Assembly (NCBI GenBank): GCA_024811115.1
Contig: JAKOGH010000014.1
Span: 41,677 to 105,676 of the forward strand
Origin: Terana coerulea
Taxonomy: Eukaryota; Basidiomycota; Agaricomycetes; Polyporales; Phanerochaetaceae
Reading direction: 5' to 3'
Length of the DNA stretch: 64,000 bases
Position numbers and translations under genes: made by a program. This document shows, piece by piece, positions 54,571 through 64,000 of this stretch; position 1 is the stretch's first letter; each line of letters opens with the position of its first letter. A model generated the notes under the pieces. It worked only from the letters and a program-made list of their open reading frames with translations, searched no databases and was not told where the DNA came from.

Positions 54571-56639
54571 ATGGTCCCGACCTTCGAGCGTGTCTGGATC
54601 CCTACTCTTGACGCTACTCCGGTCCTTCAAGGCTTTGATATCATGGCTCTTCTCAACTATATTCTCTACTTCTTATATGTGGTTGTTCCTTCCGTCCTCG
54701 ACTCCGGTATTTCCAACTTCGGTGCCGTCTACTTCGCTCTTGTGGATATCGTCACGGTTGTCGTCGAGGCTCTGGTCGCGGCTGGTCATGTTCTTGTCGG
54801 TCCTTGGGTTCCTCACTTTGATCATCGTTGTCTGGCCTATGACCCCACTCGCGCGGCCAACTTCTGCATCGCGACCTCAACTCACGACCGGCTCGCCTCG
54901 TTCATCCCTGCCTTCTTGGGTCCGCCGTCTGGTCTGTCGATGCTCGGGCTGTTGACTATGGGGTTCGCTGTTGGTTTCATCATGGTATGTCATTCTCTCG
55001 AGCTATAGCCGACCGCGGCTGACGTATATCGGGCCTAGCTTCCGTCCTTAGAAGCAGCTGTCATCTACGTCTGCAAGACCCTCCTTAGGATCGGCGTCTC
55101 GGTTATCAATAACATCATGCGTTACGCACGGGGCACTGGTCTTCGCGCCTTCTTCGCCTTGCTCGCCAGCGCGGCCTACTTCGCTCATTTGAACATCGTC
55201 ATAGTCGTTGTTGAGGCTCTGGTGGTGACTGGTCGTGTCCTTGTCGGCCCTTGGGTTCCTCACTTTGGTCATCATTGTTTGGCCTACGATCCCACTCGTG
55301 CGGCCAACTTCTGCATCGCGACCTCAACCCATGACTGGCTCGCTTCGTTCATCCCTGCCTTCTTGGGTCCGCTGTCTGCTCTCTCGATGCTCGGGCTGTT
55401 GGTTGTGGGGTCAGCTATGGGGTTCATCATGGTATGTCGTTTTCTCCACTTGTTTCCAGCCGCGGCTGACGTGTATCGGGCCTAGCTTCTGTCCTTGGAA
55501 GCAGCTGTCGTCTACGTCTCCAAGACCTTCCTTAGGATCAGCGTCTCGGTCACCAACAACATCATGCGTTACGCACGGGGCACTGGTCTTCGCTCCTTCT
55601 TCGCCAAGCTCGCGGGTCGCTCAGTCTCTCAGCTTGAAGAAGCTCATCACCAACGTTCTCGAGCCAACGGACGCACTCTCGAAGCGGTTGGCCCCCAAGG
55701 AGTACTATGAACACATGCTTGCACTTGCCCGGGCCAGCCTCGCGACTGCTCAGGCCAACCGCGAATCGTGTCGCGTACAGTACTACGACGTGACCGCAGA
55801 GGAGTGGATGACCTTGGAGAAGGACATCGCCAAGCTGACGGCCCTGAAGGACAACGGGGAGGCCTATGACTCTTATTACCTTGCATGGCTCGAGGACCGC
55901 TTCGCCGACATCAAGGACCAATCATACGAGCAGTACACGGAGCTGAGCAACGCCCAGGAAGAGGTGGAACTCGCCGAGTTTGACATCCGCAGGGCCCAGG
56001 CTATGTTGGCCGAGCTCCGCGACGCGGCGGTCACTCAAGACAAGACTCTGCGGGCGACACTTGCCGACGCTGACGAAGAGTTCGATGGTCACTGTGCAGC
56101 GTTGACTCGCACCGTCCTCGAACCTCGAAGCGTTTTGGCCAAGGCTATCGCAAAGCAGCCCGCTCCTGGACCCCGACATGGGTTCGCCCGTCGCGGACAC
56201 GGCCTCGGAACGGTCGGCACTCAAGTCACGCTATGGACGCATGCTCGCACATGGCCAGGCCGACCTGAAGACTGCTCAAGCCAAGCTGGGCTTGTGTCTC
56301 AAGCAGTACCGCAACGTGACTGCCGAGGAGTGGATTGCGTTGGAGAAGGACGTCGCCTGGCGGAAGGCGCTGATGGCCGACGACGAGCACAACGACTTCA
56401 ACCTCCTCTTCATCGACGCGCTTGAGCGGCGCCTGGTCGGTGTCAAGACGCGATCATACTCCGACTACCGACGTCTGGACGCCGCCCAGGGAGACGTGGA
56501 ATGGGCCGAGATCAACATTCGCAAGGCTCAGGACAAGTTGGCCGAGATGGGCGAGACGGCCGTCGTTCAGGAGAAGGTTCGCCCGCGACGCTCTCGCCGC
56601 TGTCAACGCCGTGCACGCCGTTCGTCGCGTCGAGCATAG
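54571..56639 (+). pseudogene. Element gene, right copy, with two one-base insertions
   Basis: Same exon plan as the left gene: 54571-54984 (138 codons; two residues fewer near QGFDIMALLN), 55039-55431, then exon 3 from 55486. Introns 54985-55038 and 55432-55485 are intact. In exon 3 an extra G at about 55632 (CTCAGCTTG against CTCACTTG) and another at about 56169 (CCTGGACCCC against CCTGACCCC) break the frame of the helical repeats, so the frame that starts in exon 3 stops at about 55710. The reading frames on either side stay intact and match the left copy. It is therefore either a recent pseudogene or an intact gene with two sequencing indels. The terminal EKVRPRRSRRC...RA is shared. Confidence 0.7.
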
Positions 56640-57039
56640 AGCACTCTGAAGATCTCAAGCGAGCTCTTCAAGACGTCTCTCGACCCGTGTCGACCGAAGG
56701 TCGCCAACGTACTCGGACGCAGATGGACTTGGATATGGTGGAGGAAGAGGCGTGTGCATACAGCACTGTGAGGACTATGATGACTCGGATCTTCTTCCCA
56801 TTTCTTTATGCGCCTGTTTCACGCTTGCTCACGGTCGTAGTCGACGGATCCTCGACTCCGTCGCCGCTTCGGCGTCCTAGTCCTCCTCCGGTTCAACTGG
56901 TGCACAGTGATCCTTTCGTGGCACGACCCACCAGTACCGTTCCGTCGGAGGCTCGGGCGTTGTTGTGGATGGCGGGGGCCGATGGATGAAGACTGCGGCT
57001 GGATACAACACTTTGGTCCCTATAGTGTTGTACGCCCCG

Positions 57040-57236
57040 AGTGGCTTGAACGGAAAGCACCTTTATTCATTTATGTTTAATACTGTAGTTTGAGCGGCTT
57101 CGGAGATCACCTTCTCGGATTCATTCATTATAATGTAGTTTGAACGGTTACGGAAAGCACCTTCTCGTATTTATCTGTAATAATGTGGCAGTTGAACGGT
57201 TTCAGAAAGCACTTTTGTCTATATATTTCCCAATAA
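57040..57236 (+). repeat. Four-unit 50-bp tandem repeat
   Basis: TGTAGTTTGAnCGG begins at 57084 and 57134 with a strict 50-base period; TGTGGCAGTTGAACGG begins at 57184, and a partial first unit (GTGGCTTGAACGGAAAGCACC) starts at 57041. Every unit has a CGG...AAAGCACCTT or ATCACCTT core followed by an AT-rich end. The left copy has about three units. Confidence 0.75.
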
Positions 57237-57264
57237 TGTTTCGTACTTGTCAAACGCGTGTCTT

Positions 57265-60200
57265 GCGGGTCGCGGTCGTAAATACTCTGCCAATTTAAGT
57301 CATGGATGACCGGGATGCATTCGTCGAAAGGTCGCGTGTAATGGCCAATTATGAGAGGCTTATTAGCAGTCATCCACAAGTGTAGTTATGCTACAGCACA
57401 ATGGCGAAAGCGGTCAGTCAACGTTGAGCCCACGTCACCATGCCCGTTGCCGACAGAATAGTTCATGGTTGGCAAACTCAGTCCAGCATATGTATGACAT
57501 ACATATCATGTTATACCATGCAAGCTAGGTTTCCTTTGCGTCATACCCCTTCAAATTCCCGCTCCCATTTGTTCCGGTTCACACAATCCTACGTTGTTGA
57601 TACACCTATCTGCGCACCTATATGATCTATGTGGGCCGTCTGGTATACATGAGCGTGCCCCCAGCGAGGCACACGCAGGCAATGTCTGGTGCGAACATCG
57701 ATATGTGCTCGGGACTTGTCGCGCTGATGGTTGCCCCCCTGGGCCCTGCGGCCGCCTCGTGCGCGTCCGGCCGCTCCGTGCCTGGGGGAACCCACGCCTC
57801 TGCGGATGGTGGAGAATCGAGATGAGGTATGTGGTTGTGACGTCGGTGCAATGCGTATGCGCGCGTGGGCGCCGACGGCCCGAGAGTCAGGACTCGGGAA
57901 TTCACTCGGGAATTCTGACATGGACGATGGGTGCAGGAGGATGCGAGGTGGGCACCGGCGTGGAAGGAGATGGACGTGTTTAAAGAATAGAAGTACCTAT
58001 CAAGACGGTGTGCAAGGCGAGGAGATGTGCGTGTTTGAATATACTTTGAATGCGTGTTGTGGGGCGGAATAGTCTGGGCCGTTGTTGCCAATGGGATATG
58101 ACAAGGAAGTTAGGCACGGTATTTGACAACGATGCGGGAGCCTCTCGTCATTGCACGGCTTGCAAACAAACCGCGAGGCAAAGCCAAAGCGATTGTGCCA
58201 GGCCACCGTCTTCACTCGATCGTGCCAACCGTCCGAAAGAATGCGCGTCGCGATCGAGGCCGCAATCACAAGCCTCCGCGACGCGCTGTTCCGATCGCGC
58301 GGGCACTCACGCCGACGTCATCGCTCTCGTGCGGGCGCGCCAGCCATGGGCCATTGGGCCATCTCCCCAATATCTCCCAGCAGCGCTCCGACTCCGCGAG
58401 CCACCGCACCCGACGATAGCTCAGCCGAGCAGCAACGAATGCACCCTCCGTGCCCTAATTCAGTCGTCCGTGAGCTCACAGAGCGTCGGTACACATGTAA
58501 CATCATATATGGGTGGCCCAGGCACAGCGTCGTCCCCAATGCGATGGCAATACACAAATGGCACAAGTCTATGCAAGTGCTGTGAGGGCACTGACGCATG
58601 GGTGGCCACGGCATACGTCACCTGCGTTCACGCGACCGACGGTTTGTGGAACACATTGGCAGGTCATGTCATGCGTGCGCGTACCAAGCATAATATTGGC
58701 CCTTGGGCGCGCGGTTGGGCTCGGACAATGGCATGCATTTCTGTCAAACAAAGTTAGATGTGTGCAACAGGACGGAAATGGGACGATACAAAGGACGTCC
58801 GAGTTTGGGCGGTTTGCAAACGGGTTGAAATTGGGCAACAGTGGTTTGCGTTGCGCGTACTGTACTCTGACGGTTGCATGTACTGAATCTACGCGGAAGA
58901 GCCCAGCCATCCAGTAGCCGATTTCGTCAGTGTAGAGCCAGTCCACAGACGCAGAGTCAGCACTCTACTTCGAGCCTCCGGGCGCGACGCTCTACGGCCA
59001 CCTAGAACACGGGCTATTAGTGGACGGGCTGGAACAGATTCGCGAGACCTACCCCAGGGACCCGAGTGCAGCCAGTTATCCTATCCCAAGTTAAGCTCGA
59101 GCCTAGACCGTCGGTTTGGCACCAGCCAAGCACGAAGATGACGGCACGCCGTGCCAAGCTCTGTCAAGATGTACCGGCATGTTCGTGCGTCGCAAGACCA
59201 CAGTGTGGGTTGCCGGAAAGCTATGAGTTCACAACACCACGATGAGCGTGAACTGAAGTATGCCCGTCCATTCTTGCGTGCTCACCTGTACTCGTCCTTT
59301 ATCCACCAACCAAGCTTCCCATCCAGACAACTCCTCTCCGTCCGTCATCAATCGGTGCGCCCATCCGCCCAGACAAAGCCAGTTGCCTTCCCTTCCCTTC
59401 CTGCCCACGGCCTTCCTCCAACTCCGTACCGCAAGAACGCAATGTCCAGGAAGGCCTGGAAGACGCTCTGGCGCGCATTACATGCATGCATACATCCAGA
59501 ACAAAGCCAGCTATATGCGTCTCGTCGACTGCACAACGCATCCATATGATATCTGTGCAATGAAATAGATGAGCGCTTCGCGTACACGGGCTGAGCGCTG
59601 AGAACCAGTTGCCCAAAATATCTCGGATGCGTCTCGGCAACCGCCATGGCAGGTGCACATGACGTCCTGCCGTCCCGTTTGGCGCGTTCGGCCGCGCCGT
59701 CGTTGCGGGGTCCTGACTAATTTGAGCACCGAGAGCTATACTTACCTGCGTCGGTCGGTCCCACCGCGGCGGTCTGCAGGCTCAGGACATTCGCGCCCCC
59801 TTCGGCCGCACGGACGAGATGACTAGTGGGAGTCGGGGCGAGTCATCTCTGGGAGCTGCAACTGTGTACACATCGGCTGAGTCAGCGCTTTGCAAGCCAT
59901 GAGCTGCTCGAACGTTCACGAACCTGTGCAGTCGGTGCACATGAAGAAGAGGCGTCGTGGGCCGTGGGTTGTGTTTGAAGGAGGAGGGAGGACAGACGTG
60001 CTGAGTCAGGGTCTCACGATGATATAGGCCGAGAAGATGGGGTTGGCTGAGACGCAATCGCTGAGACGCAGCCATGACCGGATGGTGGCGCGCGCGCCTC
60101 TGGCGAAACCCAGCTGCAAATGCAACGTGAACTCTATCGTCCGCGTTGCTGAGGCATCCACGAATGAGTCATCCGCCCTTCGGATCCGCCTACGGACGTG

Positions 60201-61178
60201 CACACGCGTCGCGCTGCGTTCGCGAAGAGCGGACAAGAGATGCACGGCACCAGGCCGACTCCGAGGCGTCATCCTGCACCGTACTGGAGACGCACTGAGG
60301 CCAAGATCGCCCTGCAAGCCTATATGCGCGCCTGTGAGGCCGAGGAACCACGGATAGATTAGATGATAGAAGGCCAGGCGCGAGGGCACACAGATACTGC
60401 ACTCACCGTGCACGCATCTAGTGGGACGCCGGGGAACCGCCCCACAAAGGCAACGCCCCGGCGAAAGCTGGGTGAGATGAACGCAGAGGGAAGGCGCAGG
60501 CGCCACGAAACCAGGCGACAGCCCGCGAATCCACGGCGCGCACGCCAGATCGGAGGCCCATCGCGCGTCGCGGGCGGCACAGGCGACCCCCATGCTGGAC
60601 GCGCCCATCGCAGGGCACGGCGTGCGTCCCCCTCGGCCCATTTAGGTCGGCTGAATGGGACGGTCTGCCCCCAAAAGGGGCAAAAATCCGATAGACGTTC
60701 CTGCGCGAAGCCCGCGCTGCCCTGCAGACCCCGGGAGAACCGTGCGCAGAGGCCAGATGATATCCGGAGCTGGGCCCACCCGCCCGCGCGGTGGCGTATA
60801 CGCGACGTATATACGCATCGCGCAGAGGCTGCTCTGCACGAGTGTGCCAAGCCTAGAATAAAGTACAGGGGAAAATGAACGCATGAGGGGCGGCACAGGT
60901 GATCTAGAGTCACCGTGCACGTACGTTGTGCCTGCCTTAATGAAAAGCGTACGTTATGTGACCACTGCAGCAGCCCCTGAGCCAATAATTGGCGCAGACG
61001 AGACGCCGGTATAAGCTTGTTCGTGCAGGACGCGCAGGGCATGTGGGTGCACCACCAGTGGGAGCATCGACGGCGGAATCGCCGATCGGACGAATCAAGG
61101 AGAACGCCTATTCGCGCGAGATGAATACCAAAGTGAGCAGACGATCGTGGCCGCATCGTCAATATCGGCACACACATA
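57265..61178. other. Gene-poor tract
   Basis: About 3.9 kb with many short open frames on both strands, none with a recognisable domain, consistent splice sites or coding-like composition. Several 'ttgcaaac' words recur (58157, 58814). It is treated as non-coding or decayed. Confidence 0.4.
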
Positions 61179-61886
61179 CTGTCGCACCACCCAGTTTGCA
61201 AAAGCGCACACGTTTGCAAAACGCGAGTTCTGGCATCCGCACCTCACCGATGAGCCCAGAAATATTATAGCACATTCACTACCTCAATCATATATCATGC
61301 ACTGAGACGTGTAATATTCTGTTGTGAGGGTGATCTCTCAGATGATGAACGGTGGTTTTGCGAGTTGCAAACAGATCTGATACGAAGATCCACAGCGTAC
61401 TTGCCTACGTTATAATCCAGGAAAACATATCTTCATAATATCTTGGATATGAACTCTTCCCGTACTACCCGATCTTTGCTGTATGACGAAACGAAAGCAA
61501 GGATATGTTTTCGGTGTTTGATGCGTGACAAGGCCGCTTGGAGAGTGATTCTGATTTGAACTCCGCAAGACAGGTGCACCAAGGCCAGCTCCATTATTGA
61601 GACTCCGAACGCAACACTGGGCGTGTGCCGACCGGAGAAAAGTTATGCCGCCGTGACCCGTCAATTCAAATTGGTGACAAGTGCGCACTACCTTGCAAAC
61701 ACCCAACCTGCGCAATCGGTAACCCTCAGACTTCGCCACTACTGCATCTAAAATCGCCATTAATTCTCGCAAGCTACAGAACCCTAAGTCACACCCAGTT
61801 CATACTAGAGCGCCCATTGACGAGGGCAGGGCATCCTTATAACTCGCGCAAACTAGAAACCATTTGCAAACTGGGTGGTGCGACAG
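61179..61886. mobile_element. MITE with mariner-like TA flanks, 708 bp
   Basis: CTGTCGCACCACCCAGTTTG starts at 61179; its exact inverted copy, CAAACTGGGTGGTGCGACAG, ends at 61886. Similarity continues inward imperfectly to about 65-70 bases (GCGAGTT...ATCC/ATGCCC). TA dinucleotides sit immediately outside both ends (61177-61178 and 61887-61888), the target-site duplication of Tc1/mariner elements. No transposase frame inside, so it is non-autonomous. Confidence 0.75.
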
Positions 61887-61888
61887 TA

Positions 61889-63540
61889 CCTGTGTGCGTC
61901 CGCGTACAAGTGGAAAGCGGCTTATCGCATCGATGTGTGCAGGCGGCCGGTGAAGCTCGCATAGAGTGCCGCGCGCGCCTGAACGCCGAGCATAACGCGG
62001 ACTGGAAGCGTTCGAATGGACGAAGGAGAGTGTTAACTGAGTTGGAGGGCACGCACGGCGCGGGTGCGCGTACGCGAGGGGTTGTAGGTCGCCCCAAGTG
62101 TTGTCCAGGTCGAAGCTGGCGCAGGTGGGAGCCCCGGCGTCCGTCCCGCCGTGCCACGGCCCTGCGCCTTCGCGCGGCGTCTGGCACACACACTGCGAGT
62201 TCCACGGAATGCCGGGGACCCTGGGGGAGAGCTGGGTGGGAACACCCCGGCGCGGGTTGGCGGGCGCGGCGGCGGGTGCGTGGCGGTAGCCCTCTGCGTA
62301 CGGGTGGTGGCGGCGGCGACGCGTGAGAGTTGGTGTTGGCCAGTCAGGGATGTCCCTATTCTGCCTTCGACGCGGTCCGTACGCTCCTCAGCAGGGATAT
62401 TCGATGGGATGCACATGCAGGCGCAATGCAGGCGTGCTGCCGGAAACCCGTCGAGGGCGACGGCGATATCGGTCTGGGGAGCGTACAGTGGTTAGTCAGA
62501 GCGAAGAGCTGCTGAGTGTAGGGATAGGAGAAATGCGGAGAGGCATACCGTCCATAGACGCACACCAGGCTTTGTATGCCTCTCTGCAGAGAGGGAGCAC
62601 GGCCGAGGGGCCGCGATTGTCGCGGTCGAGTCATCGGGCGCAGGAGGTGTTGGGTGCGGCAAGTGCCGAGGGGAGGGGGCAGATGACGGACGCTTGATTG
62701 AAACCCGAAGGGGGGGTCGCACACCCCGGGCAGATCGGGAGCTGGCGCGCACCCAACAAGTCTTGTAAGCCAGATAGTCAGCAACGTACGGCATGGGCTG
62801 GCATCAGAGGACGGCCAGAGCGTGTCATTCATAGCTATATCGCCCTCGAGGTGAATAATAGAACAGCTGTATATTCGGAATAGATGCGAATGAATAGCAC
62901 AGCAGGAGGTACTGGACAGACTACGCACGCACTGCACCGTCGCGGAAGCAGAGGGGCAGCGGGCGGCGAGGTTAGGGTTCCCTGGAGACCGCAGCCAATC
63001 ACACAGTTTTATGAGCCGAGCGTCGGATGGGAACGGCCGCTGTGCCGACGCGGCCACCCCGGCGGCAGGCAGCGTTGGCGGGCCTCTGCGAATACTTTGT
63101 CTGCAAGAAGAAGGGCTGCGATGGTCAGCCTGCGAGTGGCCCAAGCCTGGGATTGCACGACGTGCGCTGTGAGTCATGGGTGTGCCGGTGCGTGGTGTGG
63201 GCGAGGCAGAGAGGGCCACTCGGCGTTTGTTCTGTGCGACGAAAGACCGATAATGCAGACCTCCCCGAAAAGGCAAGGTTATCTAATCTCCGAGGTGGGG
63301 AGAAAGAGTCGTTCATCCCGGTGCGCTCTTTTCGTCGTTCCTCCTTGGGAGGGGATGTATATCTACGGCCACCCACCCTCCAAAGCGGTGGCCCTTCCTC
63401 GTACACCCCTCCGCCGTATATCAACCCCGTTCCCCGCACTCTCCTCATTACCTAACCGCGGTTGCTACTCAAGCACCTCCCACCCGGATATATAGCACCC
63501 CTCCCAGCCCTCGCCAATCACCTTCACCCCCACCCGAGAC
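61889..63540. other. Gene-poor tract and promoter of terminal gene
   Basis: About 1.6 kb. Open frames on both strands are Arg/Ala/Pro-rich translations of GC-rich DNA. The pyrimidine-rich stretch at 63380-63540, with a 'tata' run at 63487-63494, is a likely core promoter for the gene starting at 63541. Confidence 0.4.
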
Positions 63541-64000
63541 ATGTACGACCGCTCGCCAAGCCCGTCGCCACACAGAACACACTCGCCCAAGACGCACATC
63601 TCGTCGCTCATGCCGCTGCACACCCCCGCGCGCAAGGCGTACCAGCCCAACACCCGCCAGGCGGACATCTCGCGCCTGCTCGACCCCGCGTACGCCGCCT
63701 CGTCCGCGTCGTCCGGCCACGCCTCGTCGTCCTGCGCCGCGCGCGCGTACGTCGACCACACGGGCGAGATGCACGACCCGGACTACCGCGACTTCCCCGT
63801 CCTGCCCACCCGCCACCATTCGAAAAACGCGAAGACGCCCCGTCGGTCGCTGTCTGTGCAGTCGCGCACGTCGGCCGCGAACGCGCGCCCCGACCGGTAC
63901 AAGACGTATCCGCTGGTGGTGAGGCCGGATTGGGAGCGGGGCTGGTCGACGGAGGTGGAGGACGTGGATGAGGAGGACGAGGCGCCGTCGTCGTCGCACG
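63541..64000 (+). CDS. Unrecognised Ser/Arg-rich protein, 5' part only
   Basis: ATG at 63541 opens a frame that stays open to the window end (153 codons). It reads MYDRSPSPSPHRTHSPKTHI, then HTPARKAYQPNTRQADISRL and LDPAYAASSASSGHASSS. A conserved-looking block AYVDHTGEMHDPDYRDFPVL is followed by RYKTYPLVVRPDWERGW and an acidic EVEDVDEEDEAPSS. The many SP sites suggest a phosphorylated cytosolic or membrane-proximal domain. No family named. Third-position GC is very high and no intron is seen in this part. Confidence 0.6.
   Translation, partial: MYDRSPSPSPHRTHSPKTHISSLMPLHTPARKAYQPNTRQADISRLLDPAYAASSASSGHASSSCAARAYVDHTGEMHDPDYRDFPVLPTRHHSKNAKTPRRSLSVQSRTSAANARPDRYKTYPLVVRPDWERGWSTEVEDVDEEDEAPSSSH

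Larger units (their letters stand above)
53884..57264 (+). mobile_element. Right copy of the 3.3-kb inverted duplicated element
   Basis: Begins TGCTGTTTAGTGTCTGATG at 53884 and extends through promoter, three exons and the four-unit tail to TTGTCAAAC at about 57255. It is inverted relative to 5838-9175. The flanking bases differ on both sides, so the unit edges are defined by loss of similarity alone. 44.7 kb of ordinary genes lie between the two copies. Confidence 0.75.

Noticed and set aside
58050..58917. Overlapping 235-aa and 134-aa plus-strand frames
   Set aside because: No domains, no intron signals matching local genes, and inconsistent codon use.
60359..61219. 286-aa minus-strand open frame
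   Set aside because: GC-rich tract, no recognisable motif, and it runs into the MITE end; treated as chance.

Overview
The window is nuclear DNA of a filamentous basidiomycete, most likely an Agaricomycete. Genes are split by many 50-75 nt GT-AG introns, several basidiomycete-type proteins are present (a DUF7918 protein, a fungal Csc1 channel), and core eukaryotic genes sit on both strands with short gaps. Placement near Polyporales is only an impression; no marker here settles it.

Layout. 1-3812: 3'-truncated WDR59/SEA3 gene (minus). 3813-9431: accessory tract with an intron-containing tRNA-Arg, a 1.4-kb terminal-inverted-repeat element, the left copy of a 3.3-kb duplicated element (5838-9175), and a tRNA-Arg 5' fragment abutting that copy. 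9432-22909: housekeeping block of NAA25/MDM20, an NCE101-like protein, proteasome chaperone 3, MED16, RPL7 (with an intronic C/D snoRNA), an LRR-like protein and a LisH-CTLH-CRA protein. 23040-24700: decayed transposon-type gene bracketed by a repeated motif. 24859-53588: a Csc1/OSCA channel, RFA2, a divergent RPA32-like neighbour, an amino-acid permease, an anchored aspartic protease, TYR1, ILV2, a Rad9/Crb2/53BP1-type checkpoint adaptor, a single-pass mucin-like membrane protein, CHM7 and a DUF7918 protein. 53884-57264: right copy of the 3.3-kb element, inverted relative to the left. 57265-63540: gene-poor, with a mariner-like MITE. 63541-64000: the start of a gene that runs off the window.

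The most unusual object is the inverted pair of 3.3-kb segments. Each encodes an unrecognised 654-residue-type protein built by internal duplication: a membrane exon copied together with its intron, then a duplicated 115-residue helical unit. The left copy is open; the right copy has two one-base insertions in the third exon. The copies end in a 50-bp tandem repeat whose unit number differs.

Several conserved genes (PSMG3, the LRR protein, the LisH protein, ILV2, the DUF7918 protein) appear to change frame by one base next to G-rich or homopolymer runs. That pattern fits residual sequencing or assembly indels better than real gene loss.
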